Positions 22,936 through 32,825 of a stretch of 64,000 nucleotides of DNA are shown here, one piece after another; within the stretch, counting starts at the first letter, position 1; every line of letters starts with the position of its first letter. Position numbers and translations under genes: made by a program. Source of the DNA: Adenophora triphylla var. japonica. Taxonomy: Eukaryota > Streptophyta > Magnoliopsida > Asterales > Campanulaceae. The notes under the pieces are model-generated. The model had not been told where the DNA came from. It saw only the letters and a list, made by a program, of their open reading frames with translations, and did no database searches. The stretch lies in the NCBI GenBank assembly GCA_022495995.1, contig JAFEMH010000933.1, positions 186,001 through 250,000 on the forward strand. The letters are read 5' to 3'.

Positions 22936-23785
22936 ATAGTGTATATGGTATAGTGTATAGTGTATAGGGTATAGTATATAGGGTATAGGGTATAGGGTAT
23001 ATGGTATAGGGTATAGTGTATAGGGTATATGGTATAGGGTATAGTGTATAGTGTATAGGGTATAGTGTATAGGGTATATGGTATAGGGTATAATGTAAAG
23101 TGTATAGTGTATAGGGTAAGTGTATAGGGTAAGTGTATAGGGTATAGGGTATAGGGTATAGGGCATAGTGTATAGGGTATATGGTATAAGTATAGTGTAT
23201 AGGGTATATGGTATAGGGTATAGTGTATAGTGTATAGTATATAGGGTATAGAGTATAGTGTATACGGTATAGGGTATAGTGTATAGGGTATAGGGTATAG
23301 TGTATAGGGTATAGGGTATAGGGTATAGGGTATAGTGTATAGGGTACTAGCACACGCCCGTGTCCAAGGCCACGTATTTTTTTTTTAATTTTTTTTTAAA
23401 TTAATTTTTTTTTAAGGGTAAAATGGGAAAGGGACAAATGTATGAGGGCAAAATGGGAATTTCCCCCCGTGGAACTGTTCATTCCACTGTTCAAAAGGGG
23501 GGGTTCCATTTATAATATAGATAGGGTATAGTGTATAGTGTATAGGGTATAGTATATAGTTTATAGTGTATAGTGTATATGGTATAGGGTATAGTGTATA
23601 GTGTATAGGGTATATGGTATAGGGTATAGTGTATAGGGTATAGGGTATAGGGTATATGGTATAGTGTATAGGGTATAGTGTATAGGGTATAGTGTATAGG
23701 GTTTAGGATTTAGGGTTTAGGGTATAGTGTATATGGTATAGTATATAGTATATGGTGTAGGGTATATAGTATATGGTATAGGGTA
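22936..23785. repeat. Inverted TATAGGG array (opposite polarity)
   Basis: From 22,936 the polarity switches: TATAGGG, TATAGTG and some TTTAGGG. With the preceding array it makes a large imperfect inverted repeat of about 400-550 bp per arm, with almost no loop near 22,930-22,940. It is interrupted once, at 23,347-23,521, by a Helitron. Long open frames across it are repeat artefacts. Confidence 0.9.
23347..23521 (-). mobile_element. 175-bp non-autonomous Helitron
   Basis: On minus it begins TCTATATTATAAATGG and ends ACACGGGCGTGTGCTAG: a 5' TC, a 3' CTAG, and a short hairpin (ACAC-GGGC-GTGT) just before the end. The flanks are A before and T after, the Helitron target rule. Removing it rejoins AGGGTA and TAGGGT into a perfect TATAGGG repeat with no duplication. 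Inside are T runs and a GTGGAA/TTCCAC hairpin; no coding. Confidence 0.8.
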
Positions 23786-23787
23786 TA

Positions 23788-24010
23788 ACGTTTTCAATTA
23801 GTTTTTTGAAATTCCAGTCAGTTTTTTAACGTTTCCAGTTAGCTTTTTAGAATTTCAGTCAGTTTTTTAACGTTTCCAATTAGTTTTTTTAACGTTTTCA
23901 GTTAGTTTTTTTTAAATTTCTGTTAGTTTTTTGAAATTCCAGTCAATTTTCTAACGTTTCAGTTAAATTTTTCAATGTTTTCAGTTAGTTATTTTGTTAA
24001 TTAGTTCTAA
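23788..24010. repeat. Degenerate ~26/52-bp tandem repeat, TTAGTTTTTT type
   Basis: Repeats of CAGTCAGTTTTTTAACGTTT and AATTAGTTTTTTGAAATTCC alternate for about 220 bp. Non-coding, probably CACTA-1 subterminal spacer. Confidence 0.7.
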
Positions 24011-24034
24011 AAATAATTAAAAATTAAATTTTAT

Positions 24035-24621
24035 AATCACCGACGGAATATTTCCGTCGCTGATAAATAAAAAAAAAATTAATCACCGACGGAATTATTC
24101 CGTCGCTGATTAATTAAAAATAAATTTTATAATCAGCGATGGAATATTTCTGTTGATCATAAATTAAAAAAAAATAATTAATCACCGACGGAAATATTCC
24201 GTCGCTGGTTTTATTTAAAAAAAAATAAAAAATATTTAATTTTTACTGACGGAATTATTCCGTCGCTGATTAATTAAAAATAATTAAAAATTAAATATTA
24301 AAATCACCGACGGAATAATTCCGTCGCTGATTAAAAGAAAAAAAAAATTACTTTTCACCGACGGAATAATTCCATCGCTGATAAAGAGATAGCGACGGAA
24401 TATTCCGTCGGTAAAGTTGACGCCAATTTAGTGGCGATAAATAAACGAATATTCGAAGAATATTCATTTTAGCGACGAAATTTAGCGATGGAAATAAATT
24501 CCGTCGGTAAATTTGACGCCAAAATTATTCCGTCGCTATAGTATAATTTCTGTCGCTATTTAGCGACGGAATGCTTCCATCGTTGTTGATTCCGTCGCTA
24601 AAGCACCAGTTTCTAGTAGTG
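24035..24621 (-). mobile_element. CACTA-1 5' subterminal repeats and terminal inverted repeat
   Basis: About a dozen CACCGACGGAATNATTCCGTCGCTGAT palindromes, described rather than run in full: each is GACGGAAT facing ATTCCGTC with 0-4 bases between, on alternating strands. They are typical of the subterminal sites bound by the CACTA TNPA protein. On minus the element starts CACTACTAGAAACTGGTGC at 24,621, a textbook CACTA terminus. The neighbouring Mutator-like coding sequence begins at the next base, so the boundary is exact to within the 3-bp target duplication (TCG at 24,622-24,624 expected on the far side too, outside the window). Confidence 0.88.
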
Positions 24622-25752
24622 TCGATGCAAATGATAGATTACTTCCACTTGCTTTTGCTCTTGTTGAAAAAGAGGACCATGAAAACTGGTCTTGGTTCTT
24701 ACATCTTGTTTGCAGACATGTTATTAGGGGTCGTGAAGTTTGTTTGATAACTGATCGCCACAATGGGATCCTTGTCACTATTGGAGAAAATGGATGGCCA
24801 AGAACTGTTGTGCACAGGTGGTGCATGTTGCATTTACGAGCTAATTTCCTTTACACTCATAAGGGTGTTGGCTTAAAAGATCTTTTTTGGCGTGTTGTTA
24901 GCGCCACCCAGGAACGGAAGATGAAAAATTTCTTGGCTCAGATTCGTATAATCAATCGCGAGGCAGTTAAATGGTTTGAGTTTTTGGATGCTAAAAAGTG
25001 GTCAATGGCGCATGATGGTGGATATAGGTACGGCATTAAGACTACCAATTTGTCTGAGGTTTTTAATGGTGTCATGAAAGGAGCACGAGGGATGCCTATT
25101 TCGGGTATTGTTGAGATGGCCTTCTATAGGTGTGTGGAATACTTTCAAAATAGACTCTTGGTATCAATAAGGGTTTTAAGGGGGGTATCCTGGTAACCCC
25201 AACATAAATGCGAGACTGCAATTCAGTCAAAGGGTCCAACAAAAATATGTCTTCAACTTGAAGAAGGCCGGCTATCATACTGTTAGAAGGTTTAACAATA
25301 CTCCAGTAGGTGTTTATCATGTTACAACTGGGCGACGCGGTGAAAGGGGTGGAAGGATTCAAGTGGTGGAATTGGGTCCTCGAACATGCACTTGTGGTAA
25401 ATGGGTGCAATATCATTACCCTTGTTCGCATGCTCTTGCCTGCTTCAAAGCCCAACATATTGATGGTTAGAATTTTGTTGATTCCTTTTACAGTCTTGAG
25501 GCGTACTACAATACATGGAGGGGCACTTTTAATCCGATCCATGACGAGGCTTATTGAAATGTAGATCATCTAGTCCCAAGTTTTTATCCTAACCCGATGC
25601 ACCGTCGTGATAAGAAGCAAGGAAGACCTAAATCAAAACGGATTAGAAATATGATGGATTGGCAGGTGGAGAAAAGGAAGTTTCCTTGCGAGATATGCAA
25701 GGGAGAATGTCACACTAAAAGAAGATGTCCAACTCTTAGGAAGGAGGATTAA
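24622..25752 (+). pseudogene. Mutator-like (MULE) transposase, C-terminal two thirds, interrupted by CACTA-1
   Basis: Starts mid-protein (VDANDRLLPLAFALVEKED, HENWSWFLHLVCRHV) and has ITDRHNGIL and WCMLHLRANFL of the MULE catalytic domain, then SEVFNGVMKGARGMPISGIV. A frameshift near 25,185 leads to a SWIM zinc finger (TCTCGKWVQYHYPCSHALAC), then AYYNTWRGTFNPIHDEAY. After that a TGA at 25,555-25,557 stands where Trp is usual, followed in frame by VPSFYPNPMHRRDKK and a CEICKGECHTKRRC knuckle before a TAA. Order (DDE domain, SWIM, knuckle) is that of MuDR proteins. The N-terminus must lie beyond the far end of CACTA-1, outside the window. Confidence 0.92.
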
Positions 25753-25913
25753 ATGTTATTTTCTAGTACTTGTAATATGTTTTGTTTAACTATTCGTGAA
25801 TGTTATTTGAACTTGTAATATATTTAACTATTTGTGAATGTTATTTTATTAAGTGTTTGAAGGATTTTTGACATAATATTCGTTTTTACTCGATAAAAAT
25901 AACTAAATTCAGT

Positions 25914-26096
25914 GATCACACCCCGGTCACAAAGGAAAATATTACATAAATAAATAAATTCAGTGACCACAACCCGATCACATAGGAAAATATTACATAA
26001 ATAAATTCAGTGACCACAGCCCGATCACATAGGAAAGTATTACATAAATAAATTCAGTGACCACATCTCGATCACATAGGAAAATATTACATAAAT
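25914..26096. repeat. ~47-bp tandem repeat, four copies, downstream of the MULE and HROB-like genes
   Basis: Units AAATTCAGTGACCACA then CCCGATCACATAGG and AAAATATTACATAAAT. The core TGACCAC...CGATCA...TAGGAAA recurs once at about 27,928-27,952 next to the PMD stop, in the form TTGACCACATCCCGGTCA. It lies in the convergent 3' region between the two genes. Confidence 0.85.
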
Positions 26097-26321
26097 CCTG
26101 GTACATAGTAAATCCGACACAAATCCAAATATTACATGTCCAACAAATTAACTTAACAATCCTTAGGGAAGACCTTAGAAACATTGGAAAGTGTAATATT
26201 AAGTAGTTTTTTTTAGCGTGAGACGGCAAAAACAACAACCTAAAATATCAACAAAACAAAACATTTAGAACAAAATGTTAAGGAATATATCCTTAGGGTG
26301 TGTAATATTAAGGAAAAAATT

Positions 26322-26947
26322 TCATACATGATTAAGTATAAGAACAGCACCAACACCTATGTCACTTCCATACTCACTTTCCTTAAGCACTTTGTTAGCA
26401 ATGTAAGCTTCAATTGTGTCAGTAGGATCCTTCAAAGTCATCGAAACAGAGCCATTACCAGTTGGTGTGCACTCCTTGATAACAACAACAACCTAATAGA
26501 ACAAAAATATAATGATCAGTTATTTGTAAATTTCAACCTTAACTATAATTAAGGTTAAATATTATACCTGTTCCACCCTGTCATATTGTTTGCATTTCTC
26601 CTTGATCGTTCTCAACGGATAATATGTACCCTCTGCAGTGATATAGTCCATTGCAGAAAGCCAAGCTTTGCTCTGGAAATCTTCATCCTCCACCGGCTCT
26701 TCAAACTTTCTACGTATGGCCTCTTGGGTTGAATGAGGGGGGGTCCCTGAGAGACATGAGCTTTTCCGGTGTGATGCCGACGTACGGCGGACTGTGCGAC
26801 ACCAGCGGGACCAGCCATGATATGAGGCGGTGGAGATTCTAACTCTCATTCGATTTGAGAAAGATTAGATTGAGGATTGGAGGTTTGACCGGGATGACCA
26901 GGAAGAGGTTGTCGTCCACGATACCAGCGGGAGAGCGATAGATCCAT
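26322..26947 (-). pseudogene. HROB-like homologous-recombination OB-fold gene, two exons, truncated
   Basis: Exon 1 (26,568-26,947) has GPAGVAQSAVRR, then in another frame HSTQEAIRRKFEEPVEDEDF and SKAWLSAMDYI. The donor is CAG|GTATAA. Exon 2 (26,322-26,492), after TATTAG, reads VVVVIKECTPTGNGSVSMTL then KDPTDTIEAYIANKVL and GVGAVLILNHV, stop. This matches my memory of plant HROB/DUF4539 (PF15072) proteins, which act with the MCM8-MCM9 helicase in recombination. In those the OB fold runs on past this point, so the copy is C-terminally short. Damage: an in-frame TGA before MAGPAG and a shift at a seven-base C run near 26,745. I recognise the motifs but could not align them. Confidence 0.65.
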
Positions 26948-27077
26948 TTTGACAATTATAAATTTTGTTTTGAGAGAGATGAATTAGTTTTGAGAGAGAT
27001 GGATGAGAGATGGATGAATTAGTTTTTGAGGTCACCGAGCCTTTTAAAGGGTAAGTATTCTGAATAAATTTATTCCA

Positions 27078-27170
27078 AAAACGGTATTGGTAGTGCGGTT
27101 GTCATAAATGGTATTGGTAGTGCCGTTTTTGTCAGTTCTGATAAAAATGGTCTTGGTAGTCCCGTTTTTG
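27078..27170 (-). promoter_or_regulatory. Palindromic motif cluster upstream of the HROB-like gene (three copies)
   Basis: Three copies of AACGGTATTGGTAGTGCGGTT and variants at about 27,080, 27,107 and 27,145, each an imperfect palindrome centred on TTGGTA. They lie about 130-220 bp upstream of the ATG, just past a GA/CT-rich leader. Five relatives lie upstream of the PMD gene. Confidence 0.6.
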
Positions 27171-27180
27171 AAAGTTCTGA

Positions 27181-27927
27181 TAAATATACATTTCATACAC
27201 TATTTATATCACAAACCATGGATATGAACTCAAGTAAGGCCACAATACATCATAAACCAGTCTTACATGATCAATATGCAATAATACATAACCTCTATAA
27301 AGGTCCAAGATCAATTTACCAAGTTTGATTCACTTTAGTTAAGTTGCAAATCTAGGCTATCAACCATTTTCCGAACAATATTTAAACCCCTTCCACCATT
27401 CCATTTTGACTAAGTAAGACATCATTGTGTAGCTAAAGTGTTCTACTTTATTTATAGTTAAAGAGGGTTCATTTATATCCTAGGTTGAATAGGTTTCTAA
27501 GGCTTGGAAATTGCTTCAGAGGTGGCATGGCAGGGCACAACTCGTGCCCATTGACACCCCTCCAGAATCAGTCATCCCCTTATGAGCACGACAAGGCATG
27601 ACACTAGGCACGACTCGTGCCATAGGGCACGAGTCGTGCCCTCTGCCCAGAAATCAGTTCTGAGCTGCAAAACATCAGCAACAAAATCCCAAGTACAATA
27701 CATCAACATACTCTGTTTTTAAAGTGACCAAAACAAGTATTAACATCAGCCAAATAGACCCAAACCATTCCATACTCCTTTCATTTCATTCTCACATTAA
27801 CCAAAATCATTTTATTATCAAATGAACTTCCATGTCAATATTTGGGGTCTAAATTTATTCCAAAAATTCCACAAAATATCCATTTTATTTATAGACATAT
27901 AAATACTACATCAATCCAAATATTTAT
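27181..27927. other. Intergenic sequence between the HROB-like and PMD genes
   Basis: No ORF of note. 27,540-27,645 has repeated GGCACGACTCGTGCC palindromes; similar GACGACTCGTCC words occur in the 3' UTR of LINE-B. This may be part of an unrecognised element. Confidence 0.4.
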
Positions 27928-27957
27928 TGACCACATCCCGGTCAAATAGGAAATCCG

Positions 27958-30483
27958 TCAGGGATATGCATCTGGGGTGTAATTGTTAGGAGGATTATGT
28001 GGCCTATCACTTCTTCTAGGCACAAGGAAAGATAATACACGACCTATTCGTGATGTGTTAGCTTGACGAGATGACGATGGTACCTGAGTAGGGTCTGTGT
28101 GACCAAAAGGTGTAGCCTCCGAAAACGTCATCGGAGGTAGAATTGGAGTATAATCCATTTGAAGGCTTCGCCTCCCACTCCCACTCCCAGAACCATATGA
28201 TGTGAAACCCATCCCTAGAGGTGGACTTGGAGCATAGTCAACGCTTCTTCTTCGACTTCCACTCTCACTCCCCGAAGCATATGATGCAAAACCTAAATTT
28301 GGAGGGGGAGTTGGAGTATAATCCATCTGTGTATGAGAGAATCCATAGTTTCCTGCCTGGGAGAAAGCGTCATGTCCGGTAAATGTGCCTTCCTCGCCAT
28401 TGTCCCCCTCATTCGCTGCCTCCTCATTCCCTTCCTTTCCATTGTCCCCCTCATTCGCTGCCTCCTCAAAATGTACCTCTGGATCATCCTGCACATGTTA
28501 AATTATAATTCAGTAAAAAAGACCCTTCTCGTTAAATATTTAACAGAACAACGAAAAAATTAACATATTACCTCTGGATCATCCTGCACATGTTGAGCAC
28601 GTCTACGAACCCGGTTTCGTCTCTGTGGCACCCCTAGAACACGATCTACTGGTGGTGGGGGAGTTTGGAGGGCATCCAGTCGTCTCAGCTGTCTAATAGA
28701 TGATAAGGATTGTCTGATGACACCACGGGTAACATATAGGTTTTGTGAGCGTATGCCGTATCCCTCTATCTCAGATATGGCATTCTCGTTGGATATGTAC
28801 GTGCGCTGAAGGTTTTGAATCTTTTGAAAATAATAAATAAGGAATAAATTATAACGATAAGATAAAATGGTAAAAAAATAAAAATGAACTAAAGTAAATA
28901 TGTACTATTTAACTTACCAAACCCTCATAACGACTAGCATGCGCCCTGTACCCCTCATACTCTACAGCATTTGGATTCTGGATCAATAACCGTGTGATTC
29001 TAGAGTACCATAACATATAGGGATGTGCTAAATCTACATCATCGAAACCATATTGCCCATCCACCACCAAATTAGCCCGTTGATTCCACATTCCTATGTA
29101 AAATATGTGGAAATTGAGCCAATTAACTTCTGATCGACCTCGTCGGTCAAGTCCATGTAGGTACTCACTCGTGTCATGTGGGACAGGGATACCCTGTAAC
29201 ATCCCGAACTGCCTCATTACTCGATCAAGAAGGTGCCACTCAACCCTATCAAAGCAAATGAGGGGCACCTTCGCTCTCCATATAGCTTGTCCCTGGAAGC
29301 AATATGCTGGACCCTGGACACTTAAGTACGGCTGCCACTCAACCTGATCCTCAGTCAAATACGCCAGCTGATCTCGATATCCACGCAAGTTATGGACAGT
29401 AAGATGCGTATATGAAAAGGGACCTTGCCACCTACATATGGAGAAATTTGACATACAAATTAGTGTGTAATAATCAAAATCAATTACATAAAATATTATG
29501 TGAATTTAAAATGAATTTATTTTAAAATACCTGCAACCATATGGCAATAATGCATCCTGAAGAATGACATCTCCACGTGTCCTTATGGGTCGTACACACA
29601 ACAACCGTTCCCAAGCCCAAAGCTAAAAAAAATATAAAGAAAAAATATTTAGTGTCACGTACAAAACATATTTTCTTCAAAAGAATAATATAAGCAAATA
29701 GAATTGCCATACCTGTACAATTGTTAAGAATCCAGCACAACATTTCGCATCGGGCTTTGTCGCTACACACAAGTCCCGTTATAAAAAGGCTAACGTTGCA
29801 CTACCCCAACTGTATTTCTCAATCGTGTCAACGTTCCTAAGCAGTGGGAGGTACATCAGTTTTACTAAGATATTACTCGTGTCCGGCATCAAATATGACC
29901 CTAAGCATATCAAAATATAAGCTCGAGTATACTGATTAACCAATTCGGCCGGGGCATTTGCAGGAAGCTCCTCCCACTGAGTCAGTTGGTCTATAATCCA
30001 CTTAATAGACAATCTACCACCCTTCAAGTCTGATTCAAGTGGTTGAATCCCAAGTAACTCGTGGCATAATTGACACCATTCCAACTTATGCATATTGGTT
30101 CGGGAACTAATCACAGGATCCCCGTCTATAGGAAGGCCACATAATATACCAACATCCTGAAGGGTGATGGTCATCTCCCCAACTGGCAAATGAAATGTGT
30201 GCGTTTCTGGATGCCATCTCTCAACCAAAGCCTCTAACAAATGCCAGTCATATTTGAAATGACCTAGTTTATAAACACCGTAGAATCCTACATCTAAAAG
30301 TTTGCTCCGTATCCTAACATCCAAGTTTATAGGAAGTTCCGGACCGCGCCTAAATCTAATAGTCTCAACTTCTTGTTGAGCCCAAATATAATTTGAACGG
30401 TGTTTATCTTGTAATCTTAATACGGAGGGGTCTAACGGCCCGGGATCAACCAATCCTTGTTGGGTATCATGAAATTGGTCCAT
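27958..30483 (-). pseudogene. Plant mobile domain (PMD, MAIN-like) gene, five exons, one stop
   Basis: PMD proteins occur in transposons and as the host proteins MAIN/MAIL1, which act with the phosphatase PP7L in silencing and gene expression. Exons read by splice sites: 29,713-30,483 (starts MDQFHDTQQG, LDPSVLRLQDKHRSNYIW, ETHTFHLPVGEMTITLQDVG, ILCGLPIDGDPV), 29,531-29,622 (LWAWERLLCVRP), 28,918-29,431 (GPFSYTHLTVHNLRGYRDQL, VEWQPYL), 28,572-28,820, and 27,958-28,494 (acidic repeats, then Ser/Gly/Pro-rich with three MDYTP or VDYAP motifs). All junctions are GT-AG and keep the frame. The only break seen is TAA at 29,779-29,781 where Tyr is usual. Total is near 720 codons. Confidence 0.85.
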
Positions 30484-31133
30484 CTGAAACAAACAACAAA
30501 ACTATTAAACTAAAATTCGGTAAAAAAGAGGCTGTCCCGTTAAATATTTAACTGAAAAAAGGCCAATTTTCTGACGGTTTAGTTAAGTTTTTGACAGAAG
30601 ATGACATTTTTTTTGACAAAAAGACACAACTGTTAATTATTAAACTATAATTCAGTAAAAAAGACCATTCTTGTTAAATATTTAACTGAACAACGAAAAA
30701 CTCGTTAAATTTTTGACAGTTCAGTTAAGTTTTTGACAGAAACTTAACATTTTCGTTAAATTTCTAACGAAATTCGGATATTAATATCAAGTTCCATCAA
30801 ATTTTAATAAATAACCTATTGTTAAATTAAATCACAAAAAATTAACATGTATTAAGGAAACTCAATAAAAATTAACACAAATTATAGAAAGAAATATAAT
30901 TAAAACACAAATTATAGAAATAAAAATAATCAAATACTAACCTTATATTTCAAAAACGTAAGTATGAGTAACGTGTTTAGGTTTTTGATGAGATCTTGGT
31001 TGGCTTGATGAGATCTTGGTTGGCAATGGCAGATTGAGAGATAGAGAGAAGATGAGAGAAGATAGGAATGAAGGGGATGAAGGGAAGGGGGAAGGGGGAG
31101 GGGGTCTGCACGCCTGAGAATCAGTAAAGAAGA
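30484..31133 (-). promoter_or_regulatory. PMD gene 5' UTR intron and leader
   Basis: TTTGTTTCAG directly before the ATG at 30,483 is a good acceptor, and AAATATAAG|GTTAGT near 30,942 a fair donor, giving a leader intron of about 460 bp. It contains two degenerate copies of a TTAAACTATAATTCAGT block that also occurs in the last PMD intron (28,500-28,565). A CT-rich leader follows at 31,030-31,115. Confidence 0.5.
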
Positions 31134-31385
31134 AAACGGCACTACCAATGCCGACTTTATCCCACTTTTTCCAGAAAACGGCAGTGGTAATGCCGATTTC
31201 AATAAAACCCTAGTTGAAGTCGGTATTGCCAATGCCGACTTCAATTATAATTAATGCAAAATTACTAATTAATGCAATTAATCCTCGACAATTAACCCAC
31301 ACATGGGCTGACTTTTGACTGACTAAAGTCGGCATTGGTAGTGCCGACTTCAAGCCAAAAACGGCATTGCCAATGCCGACTTCAA
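31134..31385 (-). promoter_or_regulatory. Palindromic motif cluster upstream of the PMD gene (five copies)
   Basis: Copies near 31,134, 31,176, 31,218, 31,326 and 31,369, e.g. AGTCGGCATTGGTAGTGCCG and AACGGCATTGCCAATGCCG. They are near-perfect palindromes with the same TTGGTA or TTGCCA centre as the cluster above the HROB-like gene. They end about 20-60 bp before the CT-rich leader, a position fitting a promoter or an element terminus. Confidence 0.6.
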
Positions 31386-31479
31386 ATAAAATGGTCATTT
31401 TGGTACATAAATTTTCCCTGGTATCATTTAAGTAAATATTAATTTAAAATTGAATAATTAAAAAAAATCCTTTTTTCTA

Positions 31480-31695
31480 TTATATACTTTAGAGACAGAT
31501 GTTGAATTGTCTCTAAATTAAAGACATATTTTAATCCTTCTCTAATTTAGTGACACATTTTTTAATCCGTCTCTAATTTAGTGACAGACTCACTCTAAAA
31601 TTTAGAGACAGGATTTGTATCTGTCTCTAAATTAGAGGCGGGTTCAAAATCTGTCTCTAATTAGAGACAGATTCAACATCTGTAGCTAAATAGAA
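31480..31695. repeat. TTAGAGACAGA palindromes, CACTA-like subterminal remnant
   Basis: About ten TCTCTAATTTAGAGACAG-type half sites facing each other. The style (many short inverted repeats in AT-rich DNA) is that of CACTA subterminal regions, but no CACTA terminus is visible. Family assignment is inference. Confidence 0.5.
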
Positions 31696-31699
31696 AAAA

Positions 31700-32825
31700 A
31701 AAGGGACGGACAATAGCATTTACTTTTTTAATTTTTTTTTGAATAAATAAAACTATTTGAGATGTTATTTAGTAGGGAATTTTTTTACAAAAAGTTATAT
31801 TAAAATAGTTAATAATTTTTAAAGAAATGAAAGTATATAATAGAAAAAAGAGGGACGGACAATAGCATTTACTTTTTTTTTTTTTGAATAGATAAAACTA
31901 TTTGAGATGTTATTTAGTAGGAAATTTTTTTACAAAAAGTTATATTAAAAAAGTTAATAATTTTTAAAGAAATGAAAGTATATAATAGAAAAAAGAGGGA
32001 TAGATAATAGCATTTACTTTTTTAATTTTTTTAATTTTTTTTTTTGAATAAATAAAACTATTTGAGATGTTATTTAGTAGGGAAATATTTTACAAAAAGT
32101 TATAATTAAAAAGTTAATAATTTTTAAAGAAATGAAAGTATATAATAGAAAGAATGAGGGACGGACAATAGCATTTATTTTTTTAATTTTAAAATTATTT
32201 TTTGAATAAATAAAACTATTTGAAATGTTATTTAGTAGGAATTTTTTTTACAAAAAGTTATATTAAAAAAGTTAATAATTTTTAAAGAAATGAAAGTATA
32301 TAATAGAAAAAAAGAGGGACGGACAATAGCATTTACTTTTTTAATTTTTTTAATAAATAAAACTATTTGAGATGTTAGTTAGTCGGGAATTTTTTTTAAA
32401 AAAAGTTATATTGAAAAAGTTAATAATTTTTAAAGAAATGAAAGTATATAATAGAAAGAAAGAGGGATGGACAATAGCATTTACTTTTTAAATTTTTTTA
32501 AATTTTTTTTGAATAAATAAAACTATTTGAGATGTTATTTAGTAGGGAAATTATTTACAAGAAATTATATTAAAAAAGTTAATAATTTTTAAAGAAATGA
32601 AAGCATATAATAGAAAAAAAGAGGGACGGCCAATATCATTTACTTTTTTTAATTTTTTTTGAATAAATAAAACTATTTGAGATGTTATTTAGTAGGAAAT
32701 TTTTTTACAAAAAGTTATATTAAAAAAGTTAACAATTTTTAAAGAAATGAAAGTATATAATAGAAAGAAAGAGGGACGGACAATAGCGTTTAGTTTTTTA
32801 ATTTTTATTTTGGATAAATAAAGCT
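31700..32825. repeat. AT-rich tandem array, ~145-161-bp unit, eight copies
   Basis: The word GAGGGACGGACAATAGCATT recurs at about 31,703, 31,852, 31,997, 32,158, 32,316, 32,464, 32,623 and 32,773. Length differences come mostly from T and A runs. Each unit includes AAACTATTTGAGATGTTATT and AAAGAAATGAAAGTATATAA. No coding; monomers look satellite-like. Confidence 0.95.

Noticed and set aside
22915..23353. 143- and 83-codon ORFs rich in HYTLYPI
   Set aside because: They are translations of the TATAGGG/CCCTATA array; the heptamer is open in several frames.
20434..23785. A true chromosome end
   Set aside because: Arrays are short, degenerate, in both polarities and bounded by transposon DNA on both sides.
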